Notes: generated from the sequence alone by a model not told the origin. A stretch of 64,000 bases of DNA from Megasphaera massiliensis (GCF_000455225.1 NZ_HF954537.1:574357-638356), one strand, 5' to 3'; shown: positions 34,284 to 44,086, numbered from the stretch's first letter. Numbers and translations: made by a program.

Positions 34284-34314
34284 AAAAAAGAAGGGCTTCT
34301 GCCCTTCCTTTTTT
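34284..34314 (-). terminator. Bidirectional terminator after the small membrane protein
   Basis: GAAGGGC TTCT GCCCTTC with T runs on both sides (TTTTTT either way). It touches the stop codon of the gene at 34313. Confidence 0.8.
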
Positions 34315-34777
34315 ATGATCGATGCCGCCGGTCGCGGATGGCCCGCCACACAGCCGACACGGCCTTAAACAGCACATAAATGAGTACTACATTAAACAAC
34401 AGGCCGAGAAAATCGGCGGCCCAGCCAAAGTTCCCCATGCCAAAGAGGCTGCTCAACATGCTGCCCAGGAACATGCCCCCGGCAAAGAGGCCGATGCCGC
34501 GCATAGCGCCACCCCAAGCCGACGAGCGATTGGCTGTCGTATTGGCGTTGGCCCGAGGCGCAGCCGTCTGATTGCGAGTCTGGGATTGTGCCGATGAAGC
34601 GTTATTATTCGTATTGGCCTTAGGCGCCGCTTTGGGAGCCGTCACCGCCGGTGCCGACCGCGGGGCCGACATGCGAATACCGCCTTTTGCAGCTTGGACC
34701 GGCTGGTACACAGGCGCCGCAAAGAAGGCCGTCTGGAGAAGTAAGAGACAAGTCACGCAAAAAAGCTTTTTCTTCAT
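34313..34777 (-). CDS. Secreted/membrane protein with low-complexity linker (154 aa)
   Basis: A signal peptide covers residues 1-29 (KKLFCVTCLLLLQTAFFA, then VQAA). An Ala/Pro/Asn/Thr-rich disordered linker follows to about residue 88, then a Gly/Met-rich stretch (GLFAGGMFLGSMLSSLFGMGNFG) and a membrane helix (LGLLFNVVLIYVLFKAVSAVW), ending in a basic tail RAIRDRRHRS. The pattern resembles TIM44-like/YlxH-neighbour proteins of Firmicutes with a MFLGSMLSSLFG signature, but I cannot name a function. It is probably in the inner membrane. It is 46 bases after the Rrf2 gene. Confidence 0.75.
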   Translation of the reverse strand: MKKKLFCVTCLLLLQTAFFAAPVYQPVQAAKGGIRMSAPRSAPAVTAPKAAPKANTNNNASSAQSQTRNQTAAPRANANTTANRSSAWGGAMRGIGLFAGGMFLGSMLSSLFGMGNFGWAADFLGLLFNVVLIYVLFKAVSAVWRAIRDRRHRS

Positions 34778-34823
34778 GGTAATTCCTTTCCTATCTATCG
34801 ATGAACCGGAACGGCAGCCGGCG

Positions 34824-35267
34824 TTATTCTGCTTTCTCTGCCGGAAGCGGGTCCGTTTTTGCTGCCGAAGCAGAAATCAAAGTGTGTAAGGGGATGGCCG
34901 CCAAGTTTTCCGCCAGCTTATCCTGAATGGCTGCATAGGCATCGTGGGTCGGGCAAGAGCCGTGACGGCGGCGATACAGGCATTCAAAGTTGCCGTCGAG
35001 GCAGCTGATGATCATGTTATCCCGATCCATAACGGTGATAACGTCCATCAGGTTCAATTCATGCAAATCTTTCACCAGTCGGCAGCCGCCTTGGGCTCCG
35101 CGGATGATTTCAATATATCCGGCCTGCTCGAGCTTCTTGGAAATCTTGTAAGCAAACTGACGGGGAATCATCTGTTCATCGCTGATTTCCCGAATATTCT
35201 TCTGTTCCCAATCGGCCAGGGACCGTAAAATACGTATTGCGTAGTCAGTTTCTCTTGTTATTATCAC
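34824..35267 (-). CDS. Rrf2 family transcriptional regulator (147 aa)
   Basis: The N-terminal MIITRETDYAIRILRSLADW and the helix-turn-helix recognition part (IPRQFAYKISKKLEQAGYIEIIRGAQGG) are typical of Rrf2/IscR. Three cysteines in ISCLDGNFECLYRRRHGSC (about residues 89-107) suggest an Fe-S cluster, though spacing (C-x6-C-x8-C) differs from IscR. It may sense iron-sulphur status, redox or NO. No target operator was identified; divergent prfC and the downstream membrane protein are neighbours. Confidence 0.88.
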   Translation of the reverse strand: MIITRETDYAIRILRSLADWEQKNIREISDEQMIPRQFAYKISKKLEQAGYIEIIRGAQGGCRLVKDLHELNLMDVITVMDRDNMIISCLDGNFECLYRRRHGSCPTHDAYAAIQDKLAENLAAIPLHTLISASAAKTDPLPAEKAE

Positions 35268-35426
35268 TTTAACATGCTCCTTCTCTATTCTCTATGGATT
35301 AAGTCTATTATAACCTGAAATCAAGAGGAAGGCTATACTTTACTCATAGGAAATGATAAAAAATTCATATCTATCTAAAATTTATAAGTAAGGGCCTGAA
35401 GGACCCGTTTTATGCATAATAGAATC

Positions 35427-35455
35427 TTGCCAGTGACTGCAAAAACTTATATAAT
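35427..35455 (+). promoter_or_regulatory. Promoter of prfC
   Basis: TTGCCA, 17-base spacer, TATAAT, 46 bases before the start codon. Confidence 0.75.
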
Positions 35456-35501
35456 AAAGAGTACTTGCATATTTTAGCTTTAACAATAGATGAGGTGTAC
35501 T

Positions 35502-37112
35502 ATGTCATTAATCGATGAAGTAAATAATCGCCGTACTTTTGCCATCATCTCTCACCCCGATGCCGGTAAGACGACGCTGACTGAAAAATTGCTGCTCTAC
35601 GGAGGCGCCATCCACCTGGCCGGTTCCGTCAAAGCCCGGAAAACGGCCAAGCACGCCGTTTCCGACTGGATGGAAATCGAAAAGCAGCGTGGGATCTCGG
35701 TTACCAGCTCGGTCCTGCAGTTCGACTACGAAGGCCATCACATCAACATCCTCGATACGCCGGGCCATCAGGACTTCAGTGAAGACACGTACCGGACGCT
35801 CATGGCCGCCGACAGCGCCGTCATGCTCATCGACGTCGCCAAAGGCGTCGAAGCGCAGACAAAAAAGTTATTCCGCGTCTGTAAAGAACGGGGCATCCCC
35901 ATCTTTACCTTTGTCAATAAAATCGACCACTTCGGCCGCAACCCCTTCGACCTCATGGATGAAATCGAAGACATCCTGGGCATCCACGCCTACCCCATGA
36001 ACTGGCCTATCGGCCTCAACGGCAGCTACCAGGGCATTTACGACCGGGCCTCGTCGTCTATCGAACTCTTTGAAAAGGACACGACCCACGGCCAGAGAAA
36101 ATTAGCCTCGACCAAGGGGTCTGCCGACGATCCGATTTTCAAGGAACTCCTCGAAGAAGACGTCCACCAGGGCCTCATCGACGACATCGAACTCCTCGAC
36201 GAAGCCGGCGACGAATTCGACATGGAAAAGGTCAAGCGCGGCGAATTGACGCCCATGTTCTTCGGATCGGCCATGACCAACTTCGGCGTCAAACCCTTCC
36301 TCGAAGAATTCCTGCGCATGGCACCGAAACCGCAGCCGCGAAAATGCCTCGAAGGCTCCGTCGACCCGACGTCGGATCAGTTCACGTCCTTCGTCTTTAA
36401 GATTCAGGCCAACATGAATCCCCAGCACCACGACCGCATCGTCTTCATGCGCATCTGCTCGGGCAAATTCGAAAAGGGCATGTCCGTCACCCACCGTCAG
36501 TCCGGCAAGACACTGCGGCTCATGCAGCCCCAGCAGTTCCTGGCTACGGAACGGACGATCATCGAAGATGCCTACCCGGGCGACATCATCGGCGTCTTTG
36601 ACAACGGCACCATGGGCGTCGGCGACACCTTATACGACGGCAAAAAGAAGGTCACCTTTAAAGACTTCCCGACCTTCCCGCCGGAACTCTTCGCCCGCAT
36701 CCGCGCCAAGGACTCCATGAAGCGCAAACAGTTCCTCAAGGGCATGACCCAGTTAGCCCAGGAAGGGGCCGTTCAGATCTATGAAAACATGGGCTCCATG
36801 GAAAGCTACATCGTCGGCGCCGTCGGCCAATTGCAGTTCGAAGTCCTCGAATACCGGCTGAAGCACGAATACGGCGTCGATTTAGAAATGAACCGCCTGC
36901 CCTACACCGTCGCCCGCTGGATCCAGGACAACGGAAACGACTATAAGGACCTCAAGAACATCGACAGCGCCATGATCGTCAAAGACCATAAACAGCGCGT
37001 CGTCCTGCTCATCACCAACGAATGGCAGGCCAACTGGATCGTCGAACGGAATCCCGATTTCACCTTCTGCACGACGCCGGACCAATTGGCCATCGAAGAC
37101 GAAGAAGAATAA
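35502..37112 (+). CDS. prfC: Peptide chain release factor 3 (536 aa)
   Basis: RF3 is the GTPase that recycles RF1/RF2 from the ribosome. ATG 35502 (MSLIDEVNNRRTFAII) follows GAGGTG and is preferred to ATG 35490. G motifs: HPDAGKTTL (G1), DTPGHQDF (G3), FVNKIDHFGR (G4). Domain II and the C-terminal domain (GAVGQLQFEVLEYRL) are complete. Single-gene unit with a promoter and a strong terminator. Confidence 0.97.
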   Translation: MSLIDEVNNRRTFAIISHPDAGKTTLTEKLLLYGGAIHLAGSVKARKTAKHAVSDWMEIEKQRGISVTSSVLQFDYEGHHINILDTPGHQDFSEDTYRTLMAADSAVMLIDVAKGVEAQTKKLFRVCKERGIPIFTFVNKIDHFGRNPFDLMDEIEDILGIHAYPMNWPIGLNGSYQGIYDRASSSIELFEKDTTHGQRKLASTKGSADDPIFKELLEEDVHQGLIDDIELLDEAGDEFDMEKVKRGELTPMFFGSAMTNFGVKPFLEEFLRMAPKPQPRKCLEGSVDPTSDQFTSFVFKIQANMNPQHHDRIVFMRICSGKFEKGMSVTHRQSGKTLRLMQPQQFLATERTIIEDAYPGDIIGVFDNGTMGVGDTLYDGKKKVTFKDFPTFPPELFARIRAKDSMKRKQFLKGMTQLAQEGAVQIYENMGSMESYIVGAVGQLQFEVLEYRLKHEYGVDLEMNRLPYTVARWIQDNGNDYKDLKNIDSAMIVKDHKQRVVLLITNEWQANWIVERNPDFTFCTTPDQLAIEDEEE

Positions 37113-37138
37113 TCACAAGCATCGTAAGCACGCTGAAA

Positions 37139-37180
37139 AGACCGGAAAGAAATGGAATGCACTTCTTTCCGGTCTTCTTT
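37139..37180 (+). terminator. Strong bidirectional terminator between prfC and the phosphoesterase
   Basis: AGACCGGAAAGAA pairs with TTCTTTCCGGTCT, followed by TCTTTAT. It serves both converging genes. Confidence 0.8.
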
Positions 37181-37219
37181 ATATGCTGAACAAGATAAGG
37201 GTTGATTCCAATATACAGA

Positions 37220-38143
37220 CTAAGCGACGGCGCGGCACCATTCCGGCAGGGTGATGGTGCGGTCGAAGGCGGGCAGCCAAATGCCCTCGGTATGATTATA
37301 AGTCCGAATGAGGATGCGGTCGTTGTAAAGATAGATAGAGTTGGAATAGATGGTATCTTCGTCCCAGTCGCTGTTATAGACGTTGAGGACCCGACCTTCA
37401 TAATAGTTCTGGTCATCCATAAAGGTCGCATCGTCCGGCATGGTATGGGTGTGTCCCGATACCCACAGGCGGACCTGGTGGTGGCGGGCCAGGATGCGGC
37501 GGATGTCGGCGGCGGGCTGGGCGGAGTTGCGCGGCGACGGCAGGCTGACGCCGTTCTTTTCGGGAACGGCTGTATTTTCTAAAGGAGCGTGACAGAAGAT
37601 GATCGTCGGCATCTGACGGTGAGCGGCCAAAGTTTGGTCGAGCCAGGTCAGCTGCTGGTGAGATAATTCGACGGCAGCGCCGCCGGTAACCGTGTCCGGC
37701 GACAGGAAGACGAGGAGATAGCCCCGCTGTTCCTTGGCATAATAGAGGGGCCCGAAGGTTTTGGTATAGCGGGCAAAGTGCAGGATTCGTTCCGTACTGC
37801 TGCAGGGCCGGAGATCCTCGCCGTGGCCCGTATAGAGCAGTTCATGATTGCCGGCAATGAAGGCTTTCCGCTTTTTCAGGCCGTTGACGACGAGCCGCAC
37901 CAGGCGGTATTCTTCGGCACTGCCGTTACGCTGGACCATATCGCCCGTAAAGACGGCTAAATCAAGGTCGCGCCAGTCGTTCATATCCTGCAGGGCCCCC
38001 TCTTTGGCAGCCATATAGCGCAGGCGCTCTTTCGGCGTGACCAGCTTTTTACACGGATAATGGAAATCACTAATGATGGACAGGCGCGAATAATTTTTTC
38101 TTTCCAGGTCGTCTCGATTCCTGGAAAACAGTGACGAAAACAT
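37220..38143 (-). CDS. Metallophosphoesterase, calcineurin-like (307 aa)
   Basis: The metal-site motifs run in order: SDFHYP (about residue 30), VFTGDMVQR (about 66), IAGNHELLY (about 96), FCHAPLEN and SGHTHTMPD (about 230). This gives a complete two-metal phosphoesterase. There is no signal peptide or membrane segment, so it is cytosolic. The substrate is unknown. Confidence 0.85.
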   Translation of the reverse strand: MFSSLFSRNRDDLERKNYSRLSIISDFHYPCKKLVTPKERLRYMAAKEGALQDMNDWRDLDLAVFTGDMVQRNGSAEEYRLVRLVVNGLKKRKAFIAGNHELLYTGHGEDLRPCSSTERILHFARYTKTFGPLYYAKEQRGYLLVFLSPDTVTGGAAVELSHQQLTWLDQTLAAHRQMPTIIFCHAPLENTAVPEKNGVSLPSPRNSAQPAADIRRILARHHQVRLWVSGHTHTMPDDATFMDDQNYYEGRVLNVYNSDWDEDTIYSNSIYLYNDRILIRTYNHTEGIWLPAFDRTITLPEWCRAVA

Positions 38144-38165
38144 GGCATCTCCTCCTCATCCCCAA

Positions 38166-38211
38166 TAAAAACAGGCTCTCGCTGTACATACTAAGTATAG
38201 CGAGAGCCTGT
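38166..38211 (-). terminator. Strong terminator of the MetH operon
   Basis: Minus strand ACAGGCTCTCGCT pairs exactly with AGCGAGAGCCTGT, then TTTTTATT, 75 bases past the oxidoreductase stop. Confidence 0.88.
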
Positions 38212-38286
38212 ATAACTTTTGCAAAGACTGGTGGAAATGTCTGTAAAAGGACGCGTTCTATAAGGTCCTTTCAGTCTCAATTATGC

Positions 38287-39261
38287 CTATTCTTCTTCCG
38301 GATAAGTCAGGCCCCACTGCTGACGGATGGCAGTCATGAGGTCCATGACGTCTTTCGTGTATTCCTGGCACATGCCCTTGCCGCCGTTAGCAACGGCCTG
38401 TTCCATGTCGAGGACTTCGTACTGCAGGGCCTTGGCCGTGCTGCCTTCCCGGATGACTTCCTTGCGGCCGTCTTCGGTGTAAGTAATAGTCGCTTCTTGA
38501 GCCCGGGGATAGTCGTAGATTTCGATATAGCCCTTATCGAAGGCGGCCATGCCTCGTTTCGGCTGCTTGGCGTGAAGGGACAGGGCTAAGGTTGCCATTT
38601 CCCCTTCTTTATTCTGAAGGAGGATGCCCGCCTGTTCATCGACGCCGGTCGGGGCCCGCAGGACCTGAGAGGCGATTTGGTCGGGCTGAGCCGTCATGAA
38701 GTAGCGCACGAAGGACAGGGCGTAGACTCCGATATCGAGGAGGGCGCCGCCGGCTAAGCTGCGGTTGAAGAAACGGTTCTTCATATCGTAGTCTTTATAG
38801 CTGCCGAAATTCATCTGGACGAAGCGCAGTTTCCCTAAAGCACCGGAATTTACGAGTTCAGAAAGTTTCTTATAAATCGGCATGTGGTACAAGGTCATGG
38901 CTTCGGCCAGGACGACGCCTTTTTCGTCGGCGACCTTACGGGCCCGGGCCAGTTCGTCACTGTTGAGGGTAATCGACTTTTCACAGAGGACGTGCTTGCC
39001 CGCTTCAAGGGCCGGAATCAGGTACTGGATATGGGTATTATGCGGCGTCGATAAGTAGACGATATCGACGTCGGGGTCGGAAAAGATGTCTTCCGGCTTG
39101 TCATAAACTTTGGAAATGCCGTATTTTTCGGCAAAGGAGACGGCTTTAGCATGGGTCCGATTGCCGACGCCATACAAGTTTCCCCCTAACTGCTGCATGG
39201 CCTGAGCCAATTCATTGCCGATAACACCGCAGCCTAAGGTTGCCCAACGATAAGATGTCAT
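38287..39261 (-). CDS. Gfo/Idh/MocA family oxidoreductase (324 aa)
   Basis: The Rossmann loop GCGVIGNELAQAM opens the protein (residues 9-21), followed by YLSTPHNTHIQY and CEKSITLNSDEL (the EKP-like motif with catalytic Lys, about residue 96). The C-terminal beta-sheet domain is complete. It is likely a dehydrogenase acting on a cyclic polyol or sugar. It follows the methionine synthase gene by 16 bases and shares its operon, a link that is not explained by known pathways. Confidence 0.9.
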   Translation of the reverse strand: MTSYRWATLGCGVIGNELAQAMQQLGGNLYGVGNRTHAKAVSFAEKYGISKVYDKPEDIFSDPDVDIVYLSTPHNTHIQYLIPALEAGKHVLCEKSITLNSDELARARKVADEKGVVLAEAMTLYHMPIYKKLSELVNSGALGKLRFVQMNFGSYKDYDMKNRFFNRSLAGGALLDIGVYALSFVRYFMTAQPDQIASQVLRAPTGVDEQAGILLQNKEGEMATLALSLHAKQPKRGMAAFDKGYIEIYDYPRAQEATITYTEDGRKEVIREGSTAKALQYEVLDMEQAVANGGKGMCQEYTKDVMDLMTAIRQQWGLTYPEEE

Positions 39262-39277
39262 GATACAAATCCCCCTT

Positions 39278-41749
39278 TTACGATAACAGGCGGCTGACGA
39301 GTTTCACACAGTCTGCCGCGTCTTTAGAATAGCCGTCGGCACCGATTTCCTCAGAAAAGCTCGGCGTGACAGCAGCGCCGCCGATAATGATCTTGCCGTC
39401 ATAATGCCGGTCGGCAGCTTCGGCAATGACGTCTTTCATATGCATCATGGTCGTCGTCATCAAGGCCGACAGGCCGACGACAGACGCCTTGTGGCAAAGG
39501 GCCGTTTCGATGATCTTGCCGGCCGGCACGTCTTTGCCGAGGTCGATGACCTTATAGCCGTAGTTGCGCAGCATGAGGCCGACGAGGTTCTTGCCGATGT
39601 CATGGACATCGCCTTCGACGGTGGCGATGATGATGGTCGCCATGTCGCTCTCGCCCGGTGCCTTTTGGATGAGGGGCTCAAGGTAAGCAATGGCCGTCTC
39701 CATCGTATTAGCGCTGGCAATGAGCTGGGGCAGGAAATAAATCTGCTTGTCGTATAAGTCACCGACTTTCGTAATGGCCGGAATGAGCTGTTCATCGATG
39801 ACGGCCCCAGGGGTCATCCCCTTGGCCAGCTCCGCTTGAGCCAGGGCAACGATGGCCTCTTTCTCGCCGTCTAAGACGGCCTGATAGACGGGACTGACCG
39901 GCTTTTCGTCCGTGCCCTCAGACTCCCCCGAGGCCGGTCCGGACAAGGATTCACCATGACGGGCCAAGAGTTCCGCTTCCTGCTGACGTTTCGCTTCGGC
40001 TTCTTTCTTGTCGAAATACTGCATGCGGCGAATATACCCGAGGTCGCTTCCTTCGCGGTTCATGAGCATATTGGCAGCGGCTGCCGTATTCATCAAGAGG
40101 TCCTGAGACGGATTGGCAATGGCCATGGTCAGGCCGCTGGCAATAGCCATGGAAAGGAAGGCGGCATTGACGTACATCCGGTCGGGCAGGCCGAAGGAAA
40201 TGTTGGACAGGCCGCAGACCGTGGCCAGGCCCAAATCTTTTTTACAGTGGGAAAAGGTCGCCATACAGTCGAGCGCTGCCGACGGCGCCGCACCGACGGT
40301 GGCCACTAAGGCGTCGACGACGATGTCTTCCGGCTTAAATCCGGCCTTATCGGCGTGATCCAAGAGCTCATCGAGGACGGCGTGTTTTTCTGCGAGCGTC
40401 TTGGGAATGCCCTCATCCGATACGGGAAGGGCAATGAACATGGCGCCGTACTTCTTGACGACGGGCAGGAGCTTTTCGTATTTTTCCGTTTCACAGGAAA
40501 TGGAGTTGACCAAGGCCCGTCCGGGATAGATCCGAAGGGCCGCTTCCATGATGTCCGGCGAACTGGTGTCAATGCTCAGGGGCAGTCCCGATACACCGGT
40601 TACTTCATAGATGGCTTTGAGCATCATGTCTTTTTCGTCGATGCCGTTGGTCCCCATGTTGACGTCGAGAATGGACGCCCCGTACCGTTCCTGTTCGCGG
40701 GCCATGGAGCGGACTAAGTCGAGTTTTCCCGCTCTCAATTCAGCCTGGAGTTTTTTCTTGCCCGTCGGATTGATGCGTTCGCCAATGACTTGAAAATCGC
40801 CGTCGAGGTGAATTTCTAATACCTGCCGTTCCGAGGCCAGTACGCGGGAATGGACGGCCTGAGGAACTTTCGGCGTCAAATCTTTTACGGCGTCGGCCAA
40901 GGCCTTGATATGAGCCGGCGTCGTTCCGCAGCAGCCGCCGACGATATGGGTCCCGGCTTCGATGAGGAGGAGTCCGTCTTTGGCAAATTCTTCGGGCGTC
41001 GTCTTATAGACCGTCTTGTCACCGTCAAGTTCCGGAAGGCCCGCATTGGGCTTGGCGATGATAGGGATATTGGCGTACTCGTACATCGTTCGCACCGTAT
41101 CGACCATGTCGGCCGGCCCTGTCGAGCAGTTAAGACCGACGGCGTCGACGCCTAAGTGTTCGAGGACGACGACAGCCGCTTCCGGCGGCGTACCGTATAA
41201 GGTGCGGCCGTCTTTCTCAAAGGTCAGGGTGGCCAGGATGGGCAAATCGCAGACTTCTTTGATGGCCAGGACGCAGGCCCGCGTTTCTTGAAGGCTCATC
41301 ATCGTTTCGACGACAAAGAGGTCGACGCCGGCTTCATAAAGGACCTTCGCCTGTTCCTTATAGACCGTCACCAATTCTTCAAAGGTCAAATCCCCCATGG
41401 GATAGAGCTGGCGGCCGGTCATGGTCATGTCGCCGGCGACCAGGGCCTTGTCTCCAGCCGCTTCTTTCGAAATGGCCACCAACCCCTCATTGATGGCTTT
41501 TAAATCATCGTCTAATCCGTATTCCGCCAGTTTCAGGCGGTTTCCCGTAAAGGTCGGCGCATAGACGATCTGCGTGCCGGCATCGATGAATTTCCGCTGC
41601 AAGTCGATCATGACTTGACGATTTTCCAAAATCCATTGTTCCGGGCAGACGCCGATAGGCATGCCGGCCTGCTGTAAATTGGTTCCCGTGGCGCCGTCGA
41701 GGAGGACGACGCCGCTGTCTAAGAGCCGCTGAAATGCTTCGTTGGTCAA
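39278..41749 (-). CDS. metH: Cobalamin-dependent methionine synthase lacking the activation domain (823 aa)
   Basis: The start is TTG 41749 with GGAAGG close upstream. Residues 1-290 are the homocysteine-binding zinc barrel (DGATGTNLQQ, GLNCSTGP and GGCCGTTPAH supply the Cys ligands). Residues 310-570 are the methyl-THF pterin barrel (GERINPTGKKK). Residues 640-820 bind cobalamin (GDVHDIGKNLVGLML is the DxHxxG box). The fourth, AdoMet-dependent reactivation domain of E. coli MetH is absent. The gene directly upstream (41762-43888) encodes an ASKHA activator whose N-terminus looks like that missing domain, so reactivation is probably done in trans. Confidence 0.94.
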   Translation of the reverse strand: MTNEAFQRLLDSGVVLLDGATGTNLQQAGMPIGVCPEQWILENRQVMIDLQRKFIDAGTQIVYAPTFTGNRLKLAEYGLDDDLKAINEGLVAISKEAAGDKALVAGDMTMTGRQLYPMGDLTFEELVTVYKEQAKVLYEAGVDLFVVETMMSLQETRACVLAIKEVCDLPILATLTFEKDGRTLYGTPPEAAVVVLEHLGVDAVGLNCSTGPADMVDTVRTMYEYANIPIIAKPNAGLPELDGDKTVYKTTPEEFAKDGLLLIEAGTHIVGGCCGTTPAHIKALADAVKDLTPKVPQAVHSRVLASERQVLEIHLDGDFQVIGERINPTGKKKLQAELRAGKLDLVRSMAREQERYGASILDVNMGTNGIDEKDMMLKAIYEVTGVSGLPLSIDTSSPDIMEAALRIYPGRALVNSISCETEKYEKLLPVVKKYGAMFIALPVSDEGIPKTLAEKHAVLDELLDHADKAGFKPEDIVVDALVATVGAAPSAALDCMATFSHCKKDLGLATVCGLSNISFGLPDRMYVNAAFLSMAIASGLTMAIANPSQDLLMNTAAAANMLMNREGSDLGYIRRMQYFDKKEAEAKRQQEAELLARHGESLSGPASGESEGTDEKPVSPVYQAVLDGEKEAIVALAQAELAKGMTPGAVIDEQLIPAITKVGDLYDKQIYFLPQLIASANTMETAIAYLEPLIQKAPGESDMATIIIATVEGDVHDIGKNLVGLMLRNYGYKVIDLGKDVPAGKIIETALCHKASVVGLSALMTTTMMHMKDVIAEAADRHYDGKIIIGGAAVTPSFSEEIGADGYSKDAADCVKLVSRLLS

Positions 41750-41761
41750 TCTACCTTCCCC

Positions 41762-43888
41762 CTAAAAATTCATATATGAAATGTACAAGCGTTGAAAAGC
41801 TTCTTCGTTGCCAAGGACAATTTCTTCAGCCCCGGCGGCAGCCGTCCGCAGGTTCTCCTCCGAAAGGGATCCTGACAGGAAGGCCGCTGCCCCTTGGAGG
41901 GCCGTATTGCCGACAGCTGTCGCCTTAGCCGCTAAATCAGGCGGCAAGAGGCCGATGACGGCGGCTTTCTCCGGGTCGAGGCGATAACCGAACCCCCCGG
42001 CCAGGCAAACCCGATCGATGCGTCGGCGATCGATGCCGCTCCGTTCGATGAGGGTTTCAATACCGGCCCGAATGGCACTCTTAGCCATTTGGATTTCCCG
42101 AATATCCTTCTGGCTGAGGACGATGCGTTCATAATCGAGGGTCGACCCCAGGGTAAAGCCCATGGTGAAATAAGGTTCCTCTAATTTTCCCGTCTCATCG
42201 ACGAGTCCTTCTGAAACGAGGCCGGCCATGGCTTCGATGATGCCGGTCCCGCAGATACCGACGGGAACGGCGCCGTCAATGGTGCGGACAACGGCTTTAC
42301 CGCCTTCGATGCGGACGCCGCAGATGGCGCCGGAGACGCTGGCCGTCCCCCACTTTAGTTTGCCCCCTTCGAGGGCCGGGCCTGCCGGCGCCGAGGCGAT
42401 GAAGCGCTGATTCCGATTGCCCAGGACCAATTCCCCATTGGTACCTAAATCGATGAATAAGGTAACTTCGTCGGAATCCATGAGGCCGCAGGCGGCAATG
42501 CCGGCCGTAATGTCGCCGCCGACGTAGGTACTCATACCGGGAATCAAGGTAACCTGACAGTCCGTCAGGAAGCCGCCCTTTCCAAAGACCTCGCTGAACG
42601 AATAGGTCTCGCCGCCTAAGGAGACCGGCGTAAAAGGCCAATTTCCAAGGCCTTCACAGGACCAGCCCATGAGCAGGTGAATCATGGTCGTATTGGCCGC
42701 GATGGCAACCTTATGGCACGAGGCCTTGGCTTCGGGATGATCGTCAAAGAGTTTTTCCATCAGTCCCAGAATATCCCGGCGAACGGCTTTCTGCAAGGCC
42801 TTGCCCTTGCCCTTATTGGCCGCATCGATACGGCTGATGACGTCGGCCCCAAAGGAGCGCTGATGGCTTCCGGTCGTCGCCGCAGCCACGATGCGGCCGT
42901 CCCTTTGATCGACGAGGGCCGCAGCAATGGTCGTCGTCCCGATATCGACGGCAATGCCGCAGCCATGGTTCGCCAAAAGGTCATCGCCGGAGGTCTCATC
43001 TTCATGAAGGGCCAGTGCCGAAAATCCCTGCTGTTCGCGAAGAGGTACGGCGATCTCCGTGTCTTCCGTCGTTTCGGCCTGACAGGCCAGCCGCCAACCT
43101 TCACGCAATTGGCTGTCGGAGAAGACGTTGCGGTCGGCCGGCGTCACGGCAAGCGTTCCCGACACGACGCGGACGCGGCACTTTCCGCAGCGGCCCTTGC
43201 CGCCGCAGGGCATGGGAAGGCTCGTTCCCTGTCCTTGGATGGCCTCATCGACCTTAACCCCGGCCGGAACGGTCACGACGGCTTCGCCGCTCTTCTCCTG
43301 CCGGCGGTCACAGTCGGTCTTAGGGCAGGCCGCACAGTCATGGGCAGCGCGAAATACGTTGGCATCGGGCCCGACGTCAAAGACCAGGCTCATCGATTTG
43401 GCCGGCGACAGGACGGAGTCTCGATTCACGGTGACGCCGACGGACTGACGGGCCTTCGTTTCTCGCACAGCGTCGGCCTGGGCCGTTATGGGAATGTCAC
43501 TGCCCGGTTCGTGACGGCCCGTAATGCCGCACCCCTTTTGCCGGCAGATGAGTTGAAGCTTCTGAAGGACGTCTGCTTCAAGGGCCATGAGGCAAGTATC
43601 GGCCAAGGCATTGAACAAGAGAGAATCCATGACGTCGCCGTCTTTTTCATATCGATCAAGCTGGCGGCTGACGGCCTCGCCTAACGTCAGGATCGCATAG
43701 ACCTTGTCGTCGGTAAACGCCAAAACGGCCTTAGCCTGCATCAACGGGCGCAGGACCGGTACCAATTCCTGACAGCGAGCAAGGCTCTTGTCCCGGCCGA
43801 GACCGGCCTTCTGATAGCCGGCAAAGTGCAGCGCCTGATCGACGTCGGGAACAATCCGTTGTCCCCTTAAAATACGAATATCAGCCAT
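41762..43888 (-). CDS. MetH-associated corrinoid reactivator: activation-domain-like region, ferredoxin, ASKHA (708 aa)
   Basis: Residues 1-195 look like the MetH activation-domain family (DQALHFAGYQKAGLG, AILTLGEAVSRQLDRYEKDG, RQSVGVTVNRDSVLSPAKSM and a Cys triad CAACPKTDC). Residues 205-290 are a plant-type [2Fe-2S] ferredoxin (MPCGGKGRCGKCRVRV plus ACQAE). Residues 310-700 are the ASKHA/DUF4445 ATPase of RACE-type corrinoid activators (VDIGTTTIAAALVD, FIDLGTNGELVLG, GICGTGIIEAMAGL, LAGGFGYRLDPEKA). Known RACE proteins use ATP to drive reduction of cob(II)alamin. It lies 12 bases ahead of metH. The N-terminal assignment is inference from motif order. Confidence 0.82.
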   Translation of the reverse strand: MADIRILRGQRIVPDVDQALHFAGYQKAGLGRDKSLARCQELVPVLRPLMQAKAVLAFTDDKVYAILTLGEAVSRQLDRYEKDGDVMDSLLFNALADTCLMALEADVLQKLQLICRQKGCGITGRHEPGSDIPITAQADAVRETKARQSVGVTVNRDSVLSPAKSMSLVFDVGPDANVFRAAHDCAACPKTDCDRRQEKSGEAVVTVPAGVKVDEAIQGQGTSLPMPCGGKGRCGKCRVRVVSGTLAVTPADRNVFSDSQLREGWRLACQAETTEDTEIAVPLREQQGFSALALHEDETSGDDLLANHGCGIAVDIGTTTIAAALVDQRDGRIVAAATTGSHQRSFGADVISRIDAANKGKGKALQKAVRRDILGLMEKLFDDHPEAKASCHKVAIAANTTMIHLLMGWSCEGLGNWPFTPVSLGGETYSFSEVFGKGGFLTDCQVTLIPGMSTYVGGDITAGIAACGLMDSDEVTLFIDLGTNGELVLGNRNQRFIASAPAGPALEGGKLKWGTASVSGAICGVRIEGGKAVVRTIDGAVPVGICGTGIIEAMAGLVSEGLVDETGKLEEPYFTMGFTLGSTLDYERIVLSQKDIREIQMAKSAIRAGIETLIERSGIDRRRIDRVCLAGGFGYRLDPEKAAVIGLLPPDLAAKATAVGNTALQGAAAFLSGSLSEENLRTAAAGAEEIVLGNEEAFQRLYISYMNF

Positions 43889-44086
43889 GACCTTTTCCCC
43901 CTTACATAATTATTTAAGCTATATTATAACGAAAATCGAAGGAGACTGCCACCGATAATTGCAAATTTATGGGATTTTGCCGCTGACAGGCTAAAAATCG
44001 TCCCACTTCCACGAGTTTAGGCACGGCTTCCTCGTCAGTTCCCCTCATAGACCGGCGTACCGTCGGCGACCATGCCATCTCCCTTC

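Noticed and set aside
42677-43684. 335-residue plus-strand frame opposite the ASKHA activator
   Set aside because: Antisense to a gene with clear domains; no start signals and no recognisable motif.
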